Assembly (NCBI GenBank): GCA_030652995.1 | Contig: JAUSAG010000040.1 | Span: 32,679 to 96,678, forward strand | DNA: 64,000 bases | Source of the DNA: Methylotenera sp. | GTDB taxonomy: Bacteria; Pseudomonadota; Gammaproteobacteria; Burkholderiales; Methylophilaceae | Direction of reading: 5' to 3' | Part shown: piece after piece, positions 1 through 8,564 of the stretch | How positions within the stretch are numbered: the first letter of the stretch is position 1 | Layout: each line of letters opens with the position of its first letter | The notes under the pieces: generated by a model | What the model was told of the DNA's origin: nothing | Database searches by the model: none | Seen by the model: only the letters and a program-made list of their open reading frames with translations | Position numbers and translations under genes: made by a program

Positions 1-875
1 AGGGTTTATTTGCTAGCCACCCGCCTTCTCAAGCGCGTGTTGATGCAAACAAAGTGACACTCGCCCAAGTGGGTGCCGGTGGCGACTGGGGTAAAGAAGT
101 CTATGCGCAGAAAACCGCCAAACTTAGATCGACGCAAGCTGCGTACAAAGCCTATGATGAAGGCGTAAAAGCCTTGGCAGCAAAAGACACCGTTAAGGCA
201 ACCGCCTTAGCCAAACAAGCTATCGCCGGTGAACCGCGTGAGGCGCGCTTTCAAGAGCTGCTAGGCGATATCGCTTTAACGCAAAAAAAACCACAGGAGG
301 CATTAGCGTTTTACGATAAAGCCATCAAACTGCAGTCAGACTATTTTAAACCTCATATCCAAAGCGGCATTGCGCTTTTTAACATGGGTAAAAAAACTGA
401 AGCCGAGCCCTACCTAAAACGCGCCAATGAACTGCTCCCAACCGCACCTGGACATGCGTTACTTGGTCAACTGGCTGAAGATCGTGGTCAAACCGATGTG
501 GCACTACAACATTACCAAGTTGCAGCCAGCTCAAATTCAGATATCGGTAAAGATGCAATAGCACGTGCTGTACGTATTGATTTGCCGCGCAACCCAGCCA
601 AATATATTCAAGCGGCGCCACAAGCGGACAGTGCAGGAAACTTATACGCAGTGGTGCAAAATAATACTAGCGTCCCCATAGATCGCGTACAAGTGCATGT
701 GGTGAAATATGACGCCAAAACTGGTCGTGCCATTGGTCAAAGTCAGGCGCTGATGATAAAAGGCAGTATAGCGTCAGGCAAACGCAATCAAGTAGCCGTC
801 GGTGTGCAGATTAAAACGCCGAATGACGTCAATCTTTACAAAGTTGTAATTGATGCAGCTGAACTGGCGCAATAA
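1..875 (+). CDS. M48-family metalloprotease with C-terminal TPR region (5' end outside window)
   Basis: The frame is open from the first base (first full codon at position 3), so the gene begins upstream and only its C-terminal part is present; the GTG at 54 is not the true start. The first visible residues read LFASHPPSQARV, the conserved segment that closes the peptidase domain of M48 zinc proteases of the BepA/YfgC/LoiP kind; the HEXXH site would lie upstream. It is followed by TPR-like helices (about residues 45-170 of the visible part) and a small beta-rich C-terminal domain. Family members are periplasmic and act in outer-membrane protein quality control. That function is inferred by family, because the catalytic part is not visible. 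Confidence 0.8.
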   Translation, partial: GLFASHPPSQARVDANKVTLAQVGAGGDWGKEVYAQKTAKLRSTQAAYKAYDEGVKALAAKDTVKATALAKQAIAGEPREARFQELLGDIALTQKKPQEALAFYDKAIKLQSDYFKPHIQSGIALFNMGKKTEAEPYLKRANELLPTAPGHALLGQLAEDRGQTDVALQHYQVAASSNSDIGKDAIARAVRIDLPRNPAKYIQAAPQADSAGNLYAVVQNNTSVPIDRVQVHVVKYDAKTGRAIGQSQALMIKGSIASGKRNQVAVGVQIKTPNDVNLYKVVIDAAELAQ

Positions 876-1004
876 CCCCACTACAGCCTAATCCCCCCAA
901 ATACCGACATTATTTAAATGATTAGCCATAACCCAGATTTTCAGTAGCAGACTAGTGTGAAAGATAAAGGCCGTTTAAATTTTCATGCAAGTGGGCACTA
1001 TACA

Positions 1005-1031
1005 AAAAAACACGCCTTAAGCGTGTTTTTT
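1005..1031. terminator. Bidirectional rho-independent terminator
   Basis: An 11-bp perfect inverted repeat (AAAAAACACGC / GCGTGTTTTTT) with a 5-nt loop CTTAA has A and T tracts on its two sides. It can therefore work in both directions. It lies between the convergent peptidase gene (ends 875) and the small lipoprotein gene (ends 1069 on the minus strand). Confidence 0.85.
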
Positions 1032-1068
1032 ATTCAAACCAGCCACATAAGTAGCTTAGCTACATTAA

Positions 1069-1338
1069 TTACTCAGCAGCGGCTTCAACTTCAACTGGCG
1101 CTGCAGCAGCTTCAGCTTGCGCAGCTAACGTTGCCGGATCAATAGTGATGCCAGGTACGCGCTCTTCTGCAGTTGGCTCATAGCCACCTGCAACCGGCGC
1201 GGCTTCAACTGGTGCGGTTTCAACTGGTGTAGCAACAGGTGCTTCTTCTACAGGTGTAGCAACTTCTTTTTCACCGCAACCAACCATCAACAAACTTGCA
1301 ACCCCTAACACTAATAAAGAACGTAATAAAGATGACAT
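1069..1338 (-). CDS. Small Pro/Val/Glu-rich lipoprotein, function unknown
   Basis: An 89-residue protein with a signal peptide and lipobox LMVGC (lipidated Cys at residue 21). It is followed by a low-complexity stretch with repeated TPVE/APVE units (about residues 27-50), then a short region with EERVPGITIDPATLA and an Ala/Glu-rich tail. An AAGGGAAA ribosome site precedes the ATG. I do not recognise a functional family; the ERVPGI segment is the only part that looks conserved rather than repetitive. A Fur-box-like sequence sits 26 bp upstream, which suggests iron-responsive expression. The protein is probably anchored in a membrane facing the periplasm. Confidence 0.75.
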   Translation of the reverse strand: MSSLLRSLLVLGVASLLMVGCGEKEVATPVEEAPVATPVETAPVEAAPVAGGYEPTAEERVPGITIDPATLAAQAEAAAAPVEVEAAAE

Positions 1339-1363
1339 TGTATTTCCCTTTTCATTAATTAAA

Positions 1364-1382
1364 AAAAATGATAACCATTATT
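1364..1382. promoter_or_regulatory. Candidate Fur box upstream of the small lipoprotein gene
   Basis: AAAAATGATAACCATTATT matches 15 of 19 positions of the classical Fur consensus GATAATGATAATCATTATC, with the central core AATGATAA-CATTAT intact. It lies about 26 bp before the ATG of the minus-strand lipoprotein gene, where a bound repressor would block transcription. Assignment is by motif only. Confidence 0.55.
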
Positions 1383-1580
1383 TTACATTCAATGGCTTAT
1401 GCAAAAAATTATTATGATATTCTAACTTAACTTTAATTATCCGCAACCATATTCCGTCCATTTGCAAAACTTAACCGCCAATTTTGTCAACAAAACAATT
1501 CCAATAATGGCAGATAGTTAACCAGATTCTCTAAAAGCCAGCCCTAAACCAGCAAAAAAAAATGTACGTGCTACGCGTTT

Positions 1581-2000
1581 TTACTCACCAATCAGGTGAA
1601 AGATAACCCTGCGCTTACTATTTACATGGCGATGCTCATACAAAAATACACCCTGCCATTGCCCCAATGTAGCGTTTCCGTTTATAAGTGGTATTGATAA
1701 ATGCGTTTGGGTCAGTGCTGTGCGCACATGTGCAGGCATATCATCAGGGCCTTCAACCGTGTGAATAAATAGCGGGTCGCCATCTGGGATTAAACGATTA
1801 AAAAATGACTCTAAATCTACCAGAACATCATGATCATAATTCTCGTTTATTAGTAAACTGGCTGAAGTATGCTGAATATACAAGGTGATTAGCCCTGTTC
1901 GCAATCCGCTACTATTAACCCAAGCAATAAGCTCAGGTGTAATGTCATAAAGTTTTCGACCATGCGTACTCACGCTTATTTGATGTGTTTTTTGTTGCAT
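1581..2000 (-). CDS. YjbQ-family protein (UPF0047)
   Basis: A 139-residue protein matching the whole length of the YjbQ/UPF0047 family. Conserved signatures are HTSASLLINEN (residues 44-54), HTVEGPDDMPAHVR (80-93), GQWQGVFLYEHR (113-124). The conserved histidines around a pocket fit the metal-binding trimer known for the family. E. coli YjbQ has weak thiamine-phosphate synthase activity, so the family is sometimes named secondary thiamine-phosphate synthase, but the physiological role is unsettled. It is a single-gene unit, facing away from the GGDEF-EAL gene. A weak U-rich stretch follows near 1555-1575 (minus-strand reading), with no convincing terminator hairpin. Confidence 0.9.
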   Translation of the reverse strand: MQQKTHQISVSTHGRKLYDITPELIAWVNSSGLRTGLITLYIQHTSASLLINENYDHDVLVDLESFFNRLIPDGDPLFIHTVEGPDDMPAHVRTALTQTHLSIPLINGNATLGQWQGVFLYEHRHVNSKRRVIFHLIGE

Positions 2001-2366
2001 TTATTTTCCAAAACTGCCGATATTACCTTTATAACATAGGGTATCAGTATTCTGTGACTGATTATGGATTTTGTCACTACTACGCAAAAATAACCTCTAT
2101 GATTAATTTGAAAAACTTCTCAGAGAGTAGGCTGCCATAGTCACATCCTACCAATACATGTAACCAAAAGTGAAACCAAAATGTTGTAGACGTGGGGCAA
2201 ATCGGCCGCTTAGTGTTGGCAGTTTCAATCACCGAAATTAAGTTTTAACATGATTTCAGTAGAATTCGCTAATAAGTTATACCTCAGCAATCATATTGGA
2301 GCATAATTAACCTCAATTTCAGTTCTTTATAGTTGCAGTGCATATTGCTGTAATGGGAGATATAAC
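2001..2366. other. Intergenic region between divergent genes
   Basis: A 366-bp region between the YjbQ gene (minus) and the GGDEF-EAL gene (plus). It should hold both promoters. I see no convincing -35/-10 pair, repeat, small gene or RNA in it; the only clear element is the GGGAGA ribosome site at 2355-2360 for the downstream gene. Confidence 0.5.
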
Positions 2367-4718
2367 GTGTACGACACCCTATCAAAGGGCATTCATGGCC
2401 CATTTCATCAGCTACGCGTAGATGCTGAGACTCGCGCTCCAAAAAAGCTGACAACTGCAACAGTTGACACTGAAAAAGACGAGCTTCTGTATGAACTGGA
2501 AGTTCACCAACTTGAGCTGGAAATGCAGAATAATGAGCTACAGCTCGCTCATTATGCCCTAGAAGAATCTCGCAACGTCTATCTTAATCTGTTTGAGTTT
2601 GCGCCTATTGGTTACCTAACGATCAATGCTAAGGGGCTAATTACTGAGGCTAATTTACCTGCTGCATCATTACTGGACGTTTCACGTAAAAAGTTGTTGT
2701 TAAGTCCATTTGTTAACTACATGTCATCGGCAAGGGTTAACCATACTTATTTGACAATGTTTCGTTTGAACAAACCGAATGAGCGGCAAAACTACGACAT
2801 AGAAATCAAACGTACAAATGGCACATTACTCAATGTGGAAGTGCATGCGGTACAGATGGAGTCAAAAGATGGAAATCTAACATGGCATGTTGCACTGTTA
2901 GATTTTACTGAGAAAAAAAAGGCGCAAGATGCACTCCTAGCAGAGAAAGAAAACCGTGAAGCTGAACTAGTCATTGCCAATAAAGAGCTGGTCTTTCAAA
3001 ACAGTGAGAAAGAAAATCGTGCCGCTGAACTAGTCATTGCAAATAAAGAGCTTAGCATCGCCGCCATAGCCTTTGAATCTCAAGAAGGCATGGCAGTCAC
3101 CAATGCAAATAACGTCATACTTCGTGTCAATCACGCCTTCACTAAAATTACGGGCTATAGTGCAGAAGAAGCCATCGGGCAGACACCACGATTACTTAGT
3201 TCAGGTAGGCAAGACGAAGCCTTCTACATATCCATGTGGCAATGCATCAACAGCACTGGAGCATGGGAAGGTGAAATCTGGAATCGCCATAAGAGTGGTA
3301 AAGTTTATCCAGAACACCTCACTATTACGGCAGTTACAGATACTAACGATATCGTTACTAATTACGTAGCAACGCTTACCGACATCACTATGCACAAAGC
3401 GGCTTCAGATGAAATTAATAATTTAGCTTTTTACGACACGCTGACTCAGTTACCTAACCGCCGCCTATTGCTAGACAGGCTTAATCAAGGACTAGCAGTT
3501 AGCGTACGGAGTGGTCAGCGTGGTGCGCTACTTTTTCTTGACTTAGACCACTTCAAAATCCTGAATGACACCCTCGGGCATGGTGTGGGTGACTTACTAT
3601 TACAACAAGTGGCGACTCGCTTAACTGCCTGTGTAAGAGAGGGCGACACTGTAGCTCGCTTAGGCGGTGATGAGTTTGTTGTGTTATTAGTAGGCTTAAG
3701 CGAACAAGGTATTGAAGCCGCGGCTCAAACCAAAAACGTTGCTGAAAAAATCCTTACCTCACTCACTCAATCCTATCAGCTCAACACGCACACCTATCGT
3801 AGCACACCCAGCATCGGCGCCACATTATTCAAAGGACAAGAACAAGCGACAGATGAATTGTTAAAGCAGGCCGATATTGCCATGTATCAATCCAAATCAG
3901 AAGGACGCAACACCCTGCGTTTCTTTGACCCAATGATGCAAGAAGTCATTACGGCACGTGCCGACATAGAAAATGAACTACGCACAGCGATTAACCAGCA
4001 TCAATTCCAGTTGTATTACCAAATACAAGTAGGTAATACGGGGCAAGCATTCGGGGCTGAGGCTTTAATTCGCTGGAAACATCCAGAGCGTGGCATGATT
4101 TTGCCATCTAATTTCATTCCTTTAGCCGAAGAAACGGGATTGATTTTACCTATTGGGCAATGGGTTCTAGAGGCTGCCTGCGCTCAAATTAAAACATGGC
4201 AACAAAATCCTCTAACCCAAGACCTTGTGCTCGCTGTCAATGTAAGTGCAAAGCAATTTCATCAAGTGGACTTTGTGGAACAAGTCAAAGCCGCTCTGCT
4301 ACAACATGAGACTAACCCTGCACGACTTAAGCTAGAACTGACCGAAAGTATGCTGGTGAATAACATCAACGACATCATCACTAAAATAAACATGCTAAGC
4401 GAAATAGGTATTCTTTTCTCATTAGATGACTTTGGTACGGGTTATTCCTCATTGCAATATTTAAAGAAATTACCGCATAATCAATTAAAGATAGACCAAT
4501 CATTTGTGCGTGATATCGTGACGGATGCCAGCGACAGAGTAATTGTAAGCACTATCATCACCATGGCGCATAGCTTGGGCATCAACGTGATTGCGGAAGG
4601 TGTAGAAACGGCAGAGCAAAGGCAATACCTATTAAATGAAGGCTGTACAAATTATCAAGGGTATTTGTTTAGCAAACCAGTGTCGATTGATGAATTTGAG
4701 GCTTTGCTGAGGATTTGA
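2367..4718 (+). CDS. PAS-PAS-GGDEF-EAL cyclic-di-GMP turnover protein
   Basis: A 783-residue soluble protein starting at a GTG with a GGGAGA ribosome site 6 nt upstream. Domain order: coiled N-terminus (about 25-65), PAS (about 70-185), a linker with a 21-residue repeat (EKENR..AELVIANKEL at 193 and 214), second PAS (about 229-345), GGDEF (about 350-520), EAL (about 525-780). The diguanylate cyclase motif RLGGDEF is intact (GGDEF at 433-437) and is preceded by an RxxD inhibitory site (REGD). The EAL domain keeps EALIRW (565), LTES, DDFGTGYSSL, KIDQSF and EGVET, so phosphodiesterase activity is plausible. No membrane segment is visible. A 19-bp tandem duplication overlaps the stop codon and alters the last residues. 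Confidence 0.93.
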   Translation: MYDTLSKGIHGPFHQLRVDAETRAPKKLTTATVDTEKDELLYELEVHQLELEMQNNELQLAHYALEESRNVYLNLFEFAPIGYLTINAKGLITEANLPAASLLDVSRKKLLLSPFVNYMSSARVNHTYLTMFRLNKPNERQNYDIEIKRTNGTLLNVEVHAVQMESKDGNLTWHVALLDFTEKKKAQDALLAEKENREAELVIANKELVFQNSEKENRAAELVIANKELSIAAIAFESQEGMAVTNANNVILRVNHAFTKITGYSAEEAIGQTPRLLSSGRQDEAFYISMWQCINSTGAWEGEIWNRHKSGKVYPEHLTITAVTDTNDIVTNYVATLTDITMHKAASDEINNLAFYDTLTQLPNRRLLLDRLNQGLAVSVRSGQRGALLFLDLDHFKILNDTLGHGVGDLLLQQVATRLTACVREGDTVARLGGDEFVVLLVGLSEQGIEAAAQTKNVAEKILTSLTQSYQLNTHTYRSTPSIGATLFKGQEQATDELLKQADIAMYQSKSEGRNTLRFFDPMMQEVITARADIENELRTAINQHQFQLYYQIQVGNTGQAFGAEALIRWKHPERGMILPSNFIPLAEETGLILPIGQWVLEAACAQIKTWQQNPLTQDLVLAVNVSAKQFHQVDFVEQVKAALLQHETNPARLKLELTESMLVNNINDIITKINMLSEIGILFSLDDFGTGYSSLQYLKKLPHNQLKIDQSFVRDIVTDASDRVIVSTIITMAHSLGINVIAEGVETAEQRQYLLNEGCTNYQGYLFSKPVSIDEFEALLRI
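2943..3052 (+). repeat. Imperfect 63-bp-period in-frame repeat in the PAS linker
   Basis: Two 47-bp segments, 2943-2989 and 3006-3052, are nearly identical. They are offset by 63 bp (21 codons) and encode the same EKENR(E/A)AELVIANKEL helix twice. This adds about three heptads of coiled coil between the two PAS domains, likely tuning signal-helix length. Confidence 0.85.
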
Positions 4719-4731
4719 GGCTTTGCTGAGG
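4694..4731. repeat. 19-bp tandem duplication across the stop codon
   Basis: ATTTGAGGCTTTGCTGAGG occurs at 4694-4712 and again at 4713-4731 with no change. As 19 is not a multiple of three, the second copy is read in another frame and supplies the TGA. Without the duplication the frame would run ...EALLRRS and stop at 4738-4740 in present coordinates, so only the last residues change. Confidence 0.9.
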
Positions 4732-4887
4732 AGAAGTTGATTCGTAGTCAAAGGTCTACTAATTGGATGTTGTAACCACACAATATTAGCAGGCTAAAAA
4801 TGACTGGTTATGACTGAGAGCCTGCTTCGTCTTTACAAATTATTTGCAACAAAGTAGCCACTCAAAAATTAAAACTGGGAAATCAAC

Positions 4888-4925
4888 TTAATCTAAAATT
4901 GTTTAATTCAGTTATTTTAGATTAA
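4888..4925. repeat. Perfect 12-bp inverted repeat, AT-rich
   Basis: TTAATCTAAAAT (4888-4899) and its exact reverse complement (4914-4925) are separated by 14 nt. It lies between the convergent GGDEF-EAL gene and the 4977-5531 lipoprotein gene. It has no GC-rich stem, so it is not a classical terminator, but it could help end both transcripts or bind a regulator. Confidence 0.7.
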
Positions 4926-4976
4926 ATGTTATTGGTGTCGCTTTACTTTAATGGCATAAAAAAGAGTTGATTTAGA

Positions 4977-5531
4977 CTACCAGCAACCCCACGGTCTTGC
5001 ATACCCGAAGCCAAAGTGAGGTCCGAATCTTGAACCATAAGCCCCGTATCCATAAGGATAAAAACCATAATAGCTTCGACAAAAAGGGTCATAAAAACGT
5101 TGCTGTTGTAATAACTGCTGACGCTTTAGCTTTTCTAGCGCGTCGCGCTTTTCTTTCTCACGGTTATTGATTTCATCTGCAATGCTGTTTCTTAATGCAA
5201 GTTCGCGACTTGTATGCATATAATCCAATATCTTTGGATCAACGCCCTGCTGACTTAATGCAATAGTTTGGCTAGGCGTTAAATCATATAAAGAATTACT
5301 GGTTTTTATTTTTTCAATGATTTGGTCAGCGCTGTTACCTGCTTGGCTTAATTTAACCACATCGTCCAAACTTAATGTAGCCACCGGTACGGGCATGATT
5401 CGCGCCAATTCAGCTTCAGAAATACGATCTATTTGTGGCGGCTTCATATTTTGTTGCTGGCTTGATGTTGCGCACCCGGACAGTACCAATAAAAAACATA
5501 ATCCTAACAAATAAAGGCTTTCACGCATCAT
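4977..5531 (-). CDS. Lipoprotein with Tyr/Gly/Phe-rich C-terminus, function unknown
   Basis: A 184-residue protein with lipobox LSGC (Cys 20). The middle (about 50-115) is helical, with the pattern DVVKLSQAGNSADQIIEKIK, then LTPSQTIALSQQGVDPKILDYM: two similar helix-turn units, each pairing a Ser-Gln-x-Gly with a following helix. This arrangement occurs in many uncharacterised proteobacterial lipoproteins. A charged coiled stretch (about 118-145) follows, then a tail very rich in Tyr, Gly, Phe and Arg ending in Trp-Gly-Cys-Trp. I cannot name the function. It is monocistronic, downstream of clpB on the same strand but separated by a 286-bp region with repeats. Confidence 0.75.
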   Translation of the reverse strand: MMRESLYLLGLCFLLVLSGCATSSQQQNMKPPQIDRISEAELARIMPVPVATLSLDDVVKLSQAGNSADQIIEKIKTSNSLYDLTPSQTIALSQQGVDPKILDYMHTSRELALRNSIADEINNREKEKRDALEKLKRQQLLQQQRFYDPFCRSYYGFYPYGYGAYGSRFGPHFGFGYARPWGCW

Positions 5532-5619
5532 TCAATTCCTTTTAAGATCAACCACAGCAAATGAGTATAAGGCTGCAACCTTGCTAATTCACTAAAGGCT
5601 TCAAGCACAAAATCACAGT

Positions 5620-5765
5620 TTCGTCATTATCTCCACCCTTCGACTAGCTCAGGGGACTGAGGAAATGACGAACAATGTTAGCTCTGATAAACCCAGATTT
5701 TCCATTAGGCGATTTTATATCTACTTGAATGTTAACTTGCCAAGTCCTAATGGAAAATCCGAGTT
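5620..5765. repeat. REP-like composite inverted-repeat element (copy A)
   Basis: Two nested structures occupy most of the gap between clpB and the lipoprotein gene. First, TTCGTCATT (5620-5628) pairs with AATGACGAA (5664-5672) around an inner CTCAG/CTGAG hairpin. Second, AACCCAGATTTTCCATTAGG (5690-5709) pairs with 5746-5765, with 18 of 20 positions complementary. The second motif recurs near 41553-41687 and as a single arm at 930-942, so this is a dispersed intergenic repeat rather than a one-off hairpin. Confidence 0.7.
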
Positions 5766-5817
5766 AAAGTTTAAGTCGCGCAAGTATCTTTAACCGCTTT
5801 TAAAGCACGCTATAAAA

Positions 5818-8412
5818 TCATGAGGCATTACTTTTTGAAAATACCAACTTACCCGCCTTCACATCCACTTTGATGGTATCTTTAGTTACAAAGTTCCCTG
5901 CTAAAATTTCACGCGCTAATGGGTTTTCAATCTCACTCTGTATCGCACGCTTAAGAGGGCGCGCACCATACACTGGGTCAAAGCCGGCATTGGCAATTTC
6001 TGTAATGGCAGCCTCTGTCAGCTCTAATTGCATATCCATTGCACTTAAACGTTTAGCCAAAGTCTGCAACTGAATCGCCGCAATCGATTTAATGTTAGCT
6101 TCCCCAAGCGCATGAAACACCACCACTTCATCAATACGGTTGACAAATTCAGGTCTGAAATGCGTTTTCACCTCACCCATTACGGCTAACTTCACCACTT
6201 GGTAATCTTGGTCAGCCATACTCTGTATCATCTGACTACCTAAATTGGACGTCATGATAATCACGGTGTTTTTAAAATCGACAGTACGGCCTTGACCATC
6301 GGTCAGGCGACCATCATCCAGCACTTGTAGCAGCACATTAAACACATCAGGGTGCGCTTTTTCCACTTCATCCAGCAAGATCACGCTGTAAGGCTTGCGG
6401 CGCACCGCTTCCGTCAGCGTACCGCCTTCTTCATAACCCACATAGCCAGGAGGCGCGCCTATCATACGTGCTACTGAGTGCTTCTCCATAAATTCACTCA
6501 TGTCGATACGAATCAAGTGATCTTCAGAATCAAATAAAAAGTTAGCTAATGATTTACATAGTTCGGTTTTACCCACGCCGGTTGGCCCTAGGAATAGAAA
6601 GCTACCATAAGGGCGACCAGGATCACCTAAACCTGAGCGCGAACGCCGAATCGCATCCGACACCAAGCGCACAGCTTCATCTTGCCCGACCACGCGCTCA
6701 TGCAATTTAGCCTCCATGGTTAGCAGTTTTTCACGTTCACCCGTCATCATTTTGCTCACAGGAATGCCCGTGGCACGGCTCACCACTTCAGCAATTTCAT
6801 CTGCGCCTACTTCAGTACGCAACATCTTATTTTTAGATACTGTAGCGGTTTCTTCAGAGCTGGCCGCTTGCTTCAACTGTGTCTCAAGTTGCGGTAGTTT
6901 GCCATATTGCAGCTCCGAGACTTTCTGCCACTCGCCTTTACGCGTGGCTTCTTCCATCTCAAATTTAACTTTCTCTATCGCTTCTTTAATGTGTGCAGAG
7001 CCTTGCACTTGCGCTTTTTCAGCTTTCCAAATTTCTTCCAGATCAGCGTATTCTTTTTCAAGCTTGATAATCTCCTCTTCAATCAGCTCAAAACGTTTTC
7101 TACTGCCTTCGTCTTTTTCGCGGCGTACCGCTTCACGCTCAATTTTTAGCTGAATTAAACGGCGTTCTAATTTATCCATCACCTCAGGTTTAGAGTCAAT
7201 TTCCATCTTGATACGGCTTGCCGCTTCATCGATCAAATCAATCGCTTTATCTGGTAAAAAACGGTCAGTAATATAACGATGTGAAAGCTCTGCCGCTGCC
7301 ACAATGGCAGGGTCGGTAATCTCCACGCCGTGATGCAACTCATATTTTTCTTGCAACCCGCGCAAAATAGCAATAGTCGCCTCCACCGTTGGCTCATCGA
7401 CCAACACTTTTTGAAAGCGGCGCTCTAATGCTGCATCTTTTTCAATATATTTTCGGTATTCATCTAAAGTGGTTGCACCCACACAATGCAACTCACCACG
7501 CGCCAAAGCAGGTTTAAGCATGTTGCCGGCATCCATCGCACCTTCGGCTTTACCTGCGCCCACCATGGTATGAATTTCATCAATAAACACGATAGTTTGA
7601 CCTTCATCCTGCGCCAATTCTTTTAACACAGATTTTAGCCGCTCTTCAAAATCACCACGATATTTAGCACCTGCAAGCAAAGCCGCCATATCCAAAGACA
7701 ACACCTTTTTACCTTTGAGTGAATCTGGCACTTCGCCGTTAACAATACGTTGCGCCAATCCTTCTACAATCGCGGTTTTACCCACGCCAGGTTCACCAAT
7801 CAATACCGGGTTATTTTTAGTACGGCGTCCTAGTATTTGAATAGCGCGGCGAATCTCATCATCACGCCCGATCACCGGGTCTAACTTGCCTAATCTGGCG
7901 CGTTCAGTTAAATCAACCGTGTACTTTTTGAGCGCCTCACGATTAGATTCAGCATCAGATTCATTCACCTGCTCACCGCCACGCACGGCATCAACCGCCT
8001 GCTCCAAAGCCGTTTTAGATAAACCATGCGTCTTGAGCAATTTACCTGTCGGACCTTTATCGTCGGCCAAGGCCAACAAAAACATCTCGCTGGCAATAAA
8101 CCCATCACCACGCTTTAACGCTAGCTTATCTGTCACGTTAAGCAGGTTGTTAAGGTCACGCGACAGCGAAACCTCGCCAGAACCAGCCGATGATTTTGGT
8201 AACTGTTCAATCGCATGCGTTAGTCCGGTTTTAAGTGGCGCTAAATGCACACCGGCATGCGCCAATAACGAGCTGGTTCCACCATCATCCTGATTGAGCA
8301 ACGCTGACAATAAATGCAAAGCCTCTATCGTGGGGCAATCGCTCGCCACTGCCAGACTTTGTGCATCATTGAGTGCTTGTTGAAATTTAGTCGTTAATTT
8401 ATCAAAGCGCAT
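5818..8412 (-). CDS. clpB: ATP-dependent disaggregase ClpB
   Basis: An 864-residue protein of full ClpB/Hsp104 length. It has an N-terminal double Clp repeat (about 1-145), a first AAA+ module with Walker A GEPGVGKT (about 206-213), the long coiled-coil middle domain (about 400-525, rich in Glu/Lys) that separates ClpB from ClpA/ClpC, and a second AAA+ module with Walker A GPTGVGKT and the GYVGYEEGG pore loop. It rescues aggregated proteins with DnaK/DnaJ/GrpE in the cytoplasm. The ATG is preceded by CAGGAGTG. A sigma-32 promoter lies 38-65 bp upstream. It is monocistronic. Confidence 0.98.
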   Translation of the reverse strand: MRFDKLTTKFQQALNDAQSLAVASDCPTIEALHLLSALLNQDDGGTSSLLAHAGVHLAPLKTGLTHAIEQLPKSSAGSGEVSLSRDLNNLLNVTDKLALKRGDGFIASEMFLLALADDKGPTGKLLKTHGLSKTALEQAVDAVRGGEQVNESDAESNREALKKYTVDLTERARLGKLDPVIGRDDEIRRAIQILGRRTKNNPVLIGEPGVGKTAIVEGLAQRIVNGEVPDSLKGKKVLSLDMAALLAGAKYRGDFEERLKSVLKELAQDEGQTIVFIDEIHTMVGAGKAEGAMDAGNMLKPALARGELHCVGATTLDEYRKYIEKDAALERRFQKVLVDEPTVEATIAILRGLQEKYELHHGVEITDPAIVAAAELSHRYITDRFLPDKAIDLIDEAASRIKMEIDSKPEVMDKLERRLIQLKIEREAVRREKDEGSRKRFELIEEEIIKLEKEYADLEEIWKAEKAQVQGSAHIKEAIEKVKFEMEEATRKGEWQKVSELQYGKLPQLETQLKQAASSEETATVSKNKMLRTEVGADEIAEVVSRATGIPVSKMMTGEREKLLTMEAKLHERVVGQDEAVRLVSDAIRRSRSGLGDPGRPYGSFLFLGPTGVGKTELCKSLANFLFDSEDHLIRIDMSEFMEKHSVARMIGAPPGYVGYEEGGTLTEAVRRKPYSVILLDEVEKAHPDVFNVLLQVLDDGRLTDGQGRTVDFKNTVIIMTSNLGSQMIQSMADQDYQVVKLAVMGEVKTHFRPEFVNRIDEVVVFHALGEANIKSIAAIQLQTLAKRLSAMDMQLELTEAAITEIANAGFDPVYGARPLKRAIQSEIENPLAREILAGNFVTKDTIKVDVKAGKLVFSKSNAS

Positions 8413-8449
8413 GTTTCACTCCTGTGTAAATAAGGTTAACCTAAAAGTT

Positions 8450-8477
8450 AGATGGGGCTTAATCCCTGTTTTTCAAT
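8450..8477 (-). promoter_or_regulatory. Sigma-32 (RpoH) heat-shock promoter of clpB
   Basis: On the minus strand the sequence is ATTGAAA, a 13-nt spacer, then CCCCATCT. This agrees with the RpoH consensus CTTGAAA-N13-15-CCCCATNT except for the first base. The -10 ends at 8450, so transcription would start near 8443, giving a leader of about 31 nt before the clpB ATG. No comparable sigma-70 promoter is evident here. Confidence 0.88.
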
Positions 8478-8564
8478 ATATAATTACACTTCATAAATCG
8501 TATTAAAAGCCTCTTTCCTAGATTTGGCCGCCCCCATCATCAACACCTTGCATGGAGAAAGTTT

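Noticed and set aside
957..1145. 62-residue open frame on the plus strand
   Set aside because: It runs through the bidirectional terminator and into the antisense of the lipoprotein gene.
6716..7153. Long open frames on the plus strand opposite clpB (also 7886-8293)
   Set aside because: They mirror the clpB coding sequence, are Ser/Ala/Leu-rich as expected of antisense shadows, and lack ribosome sites or recognisable domains.
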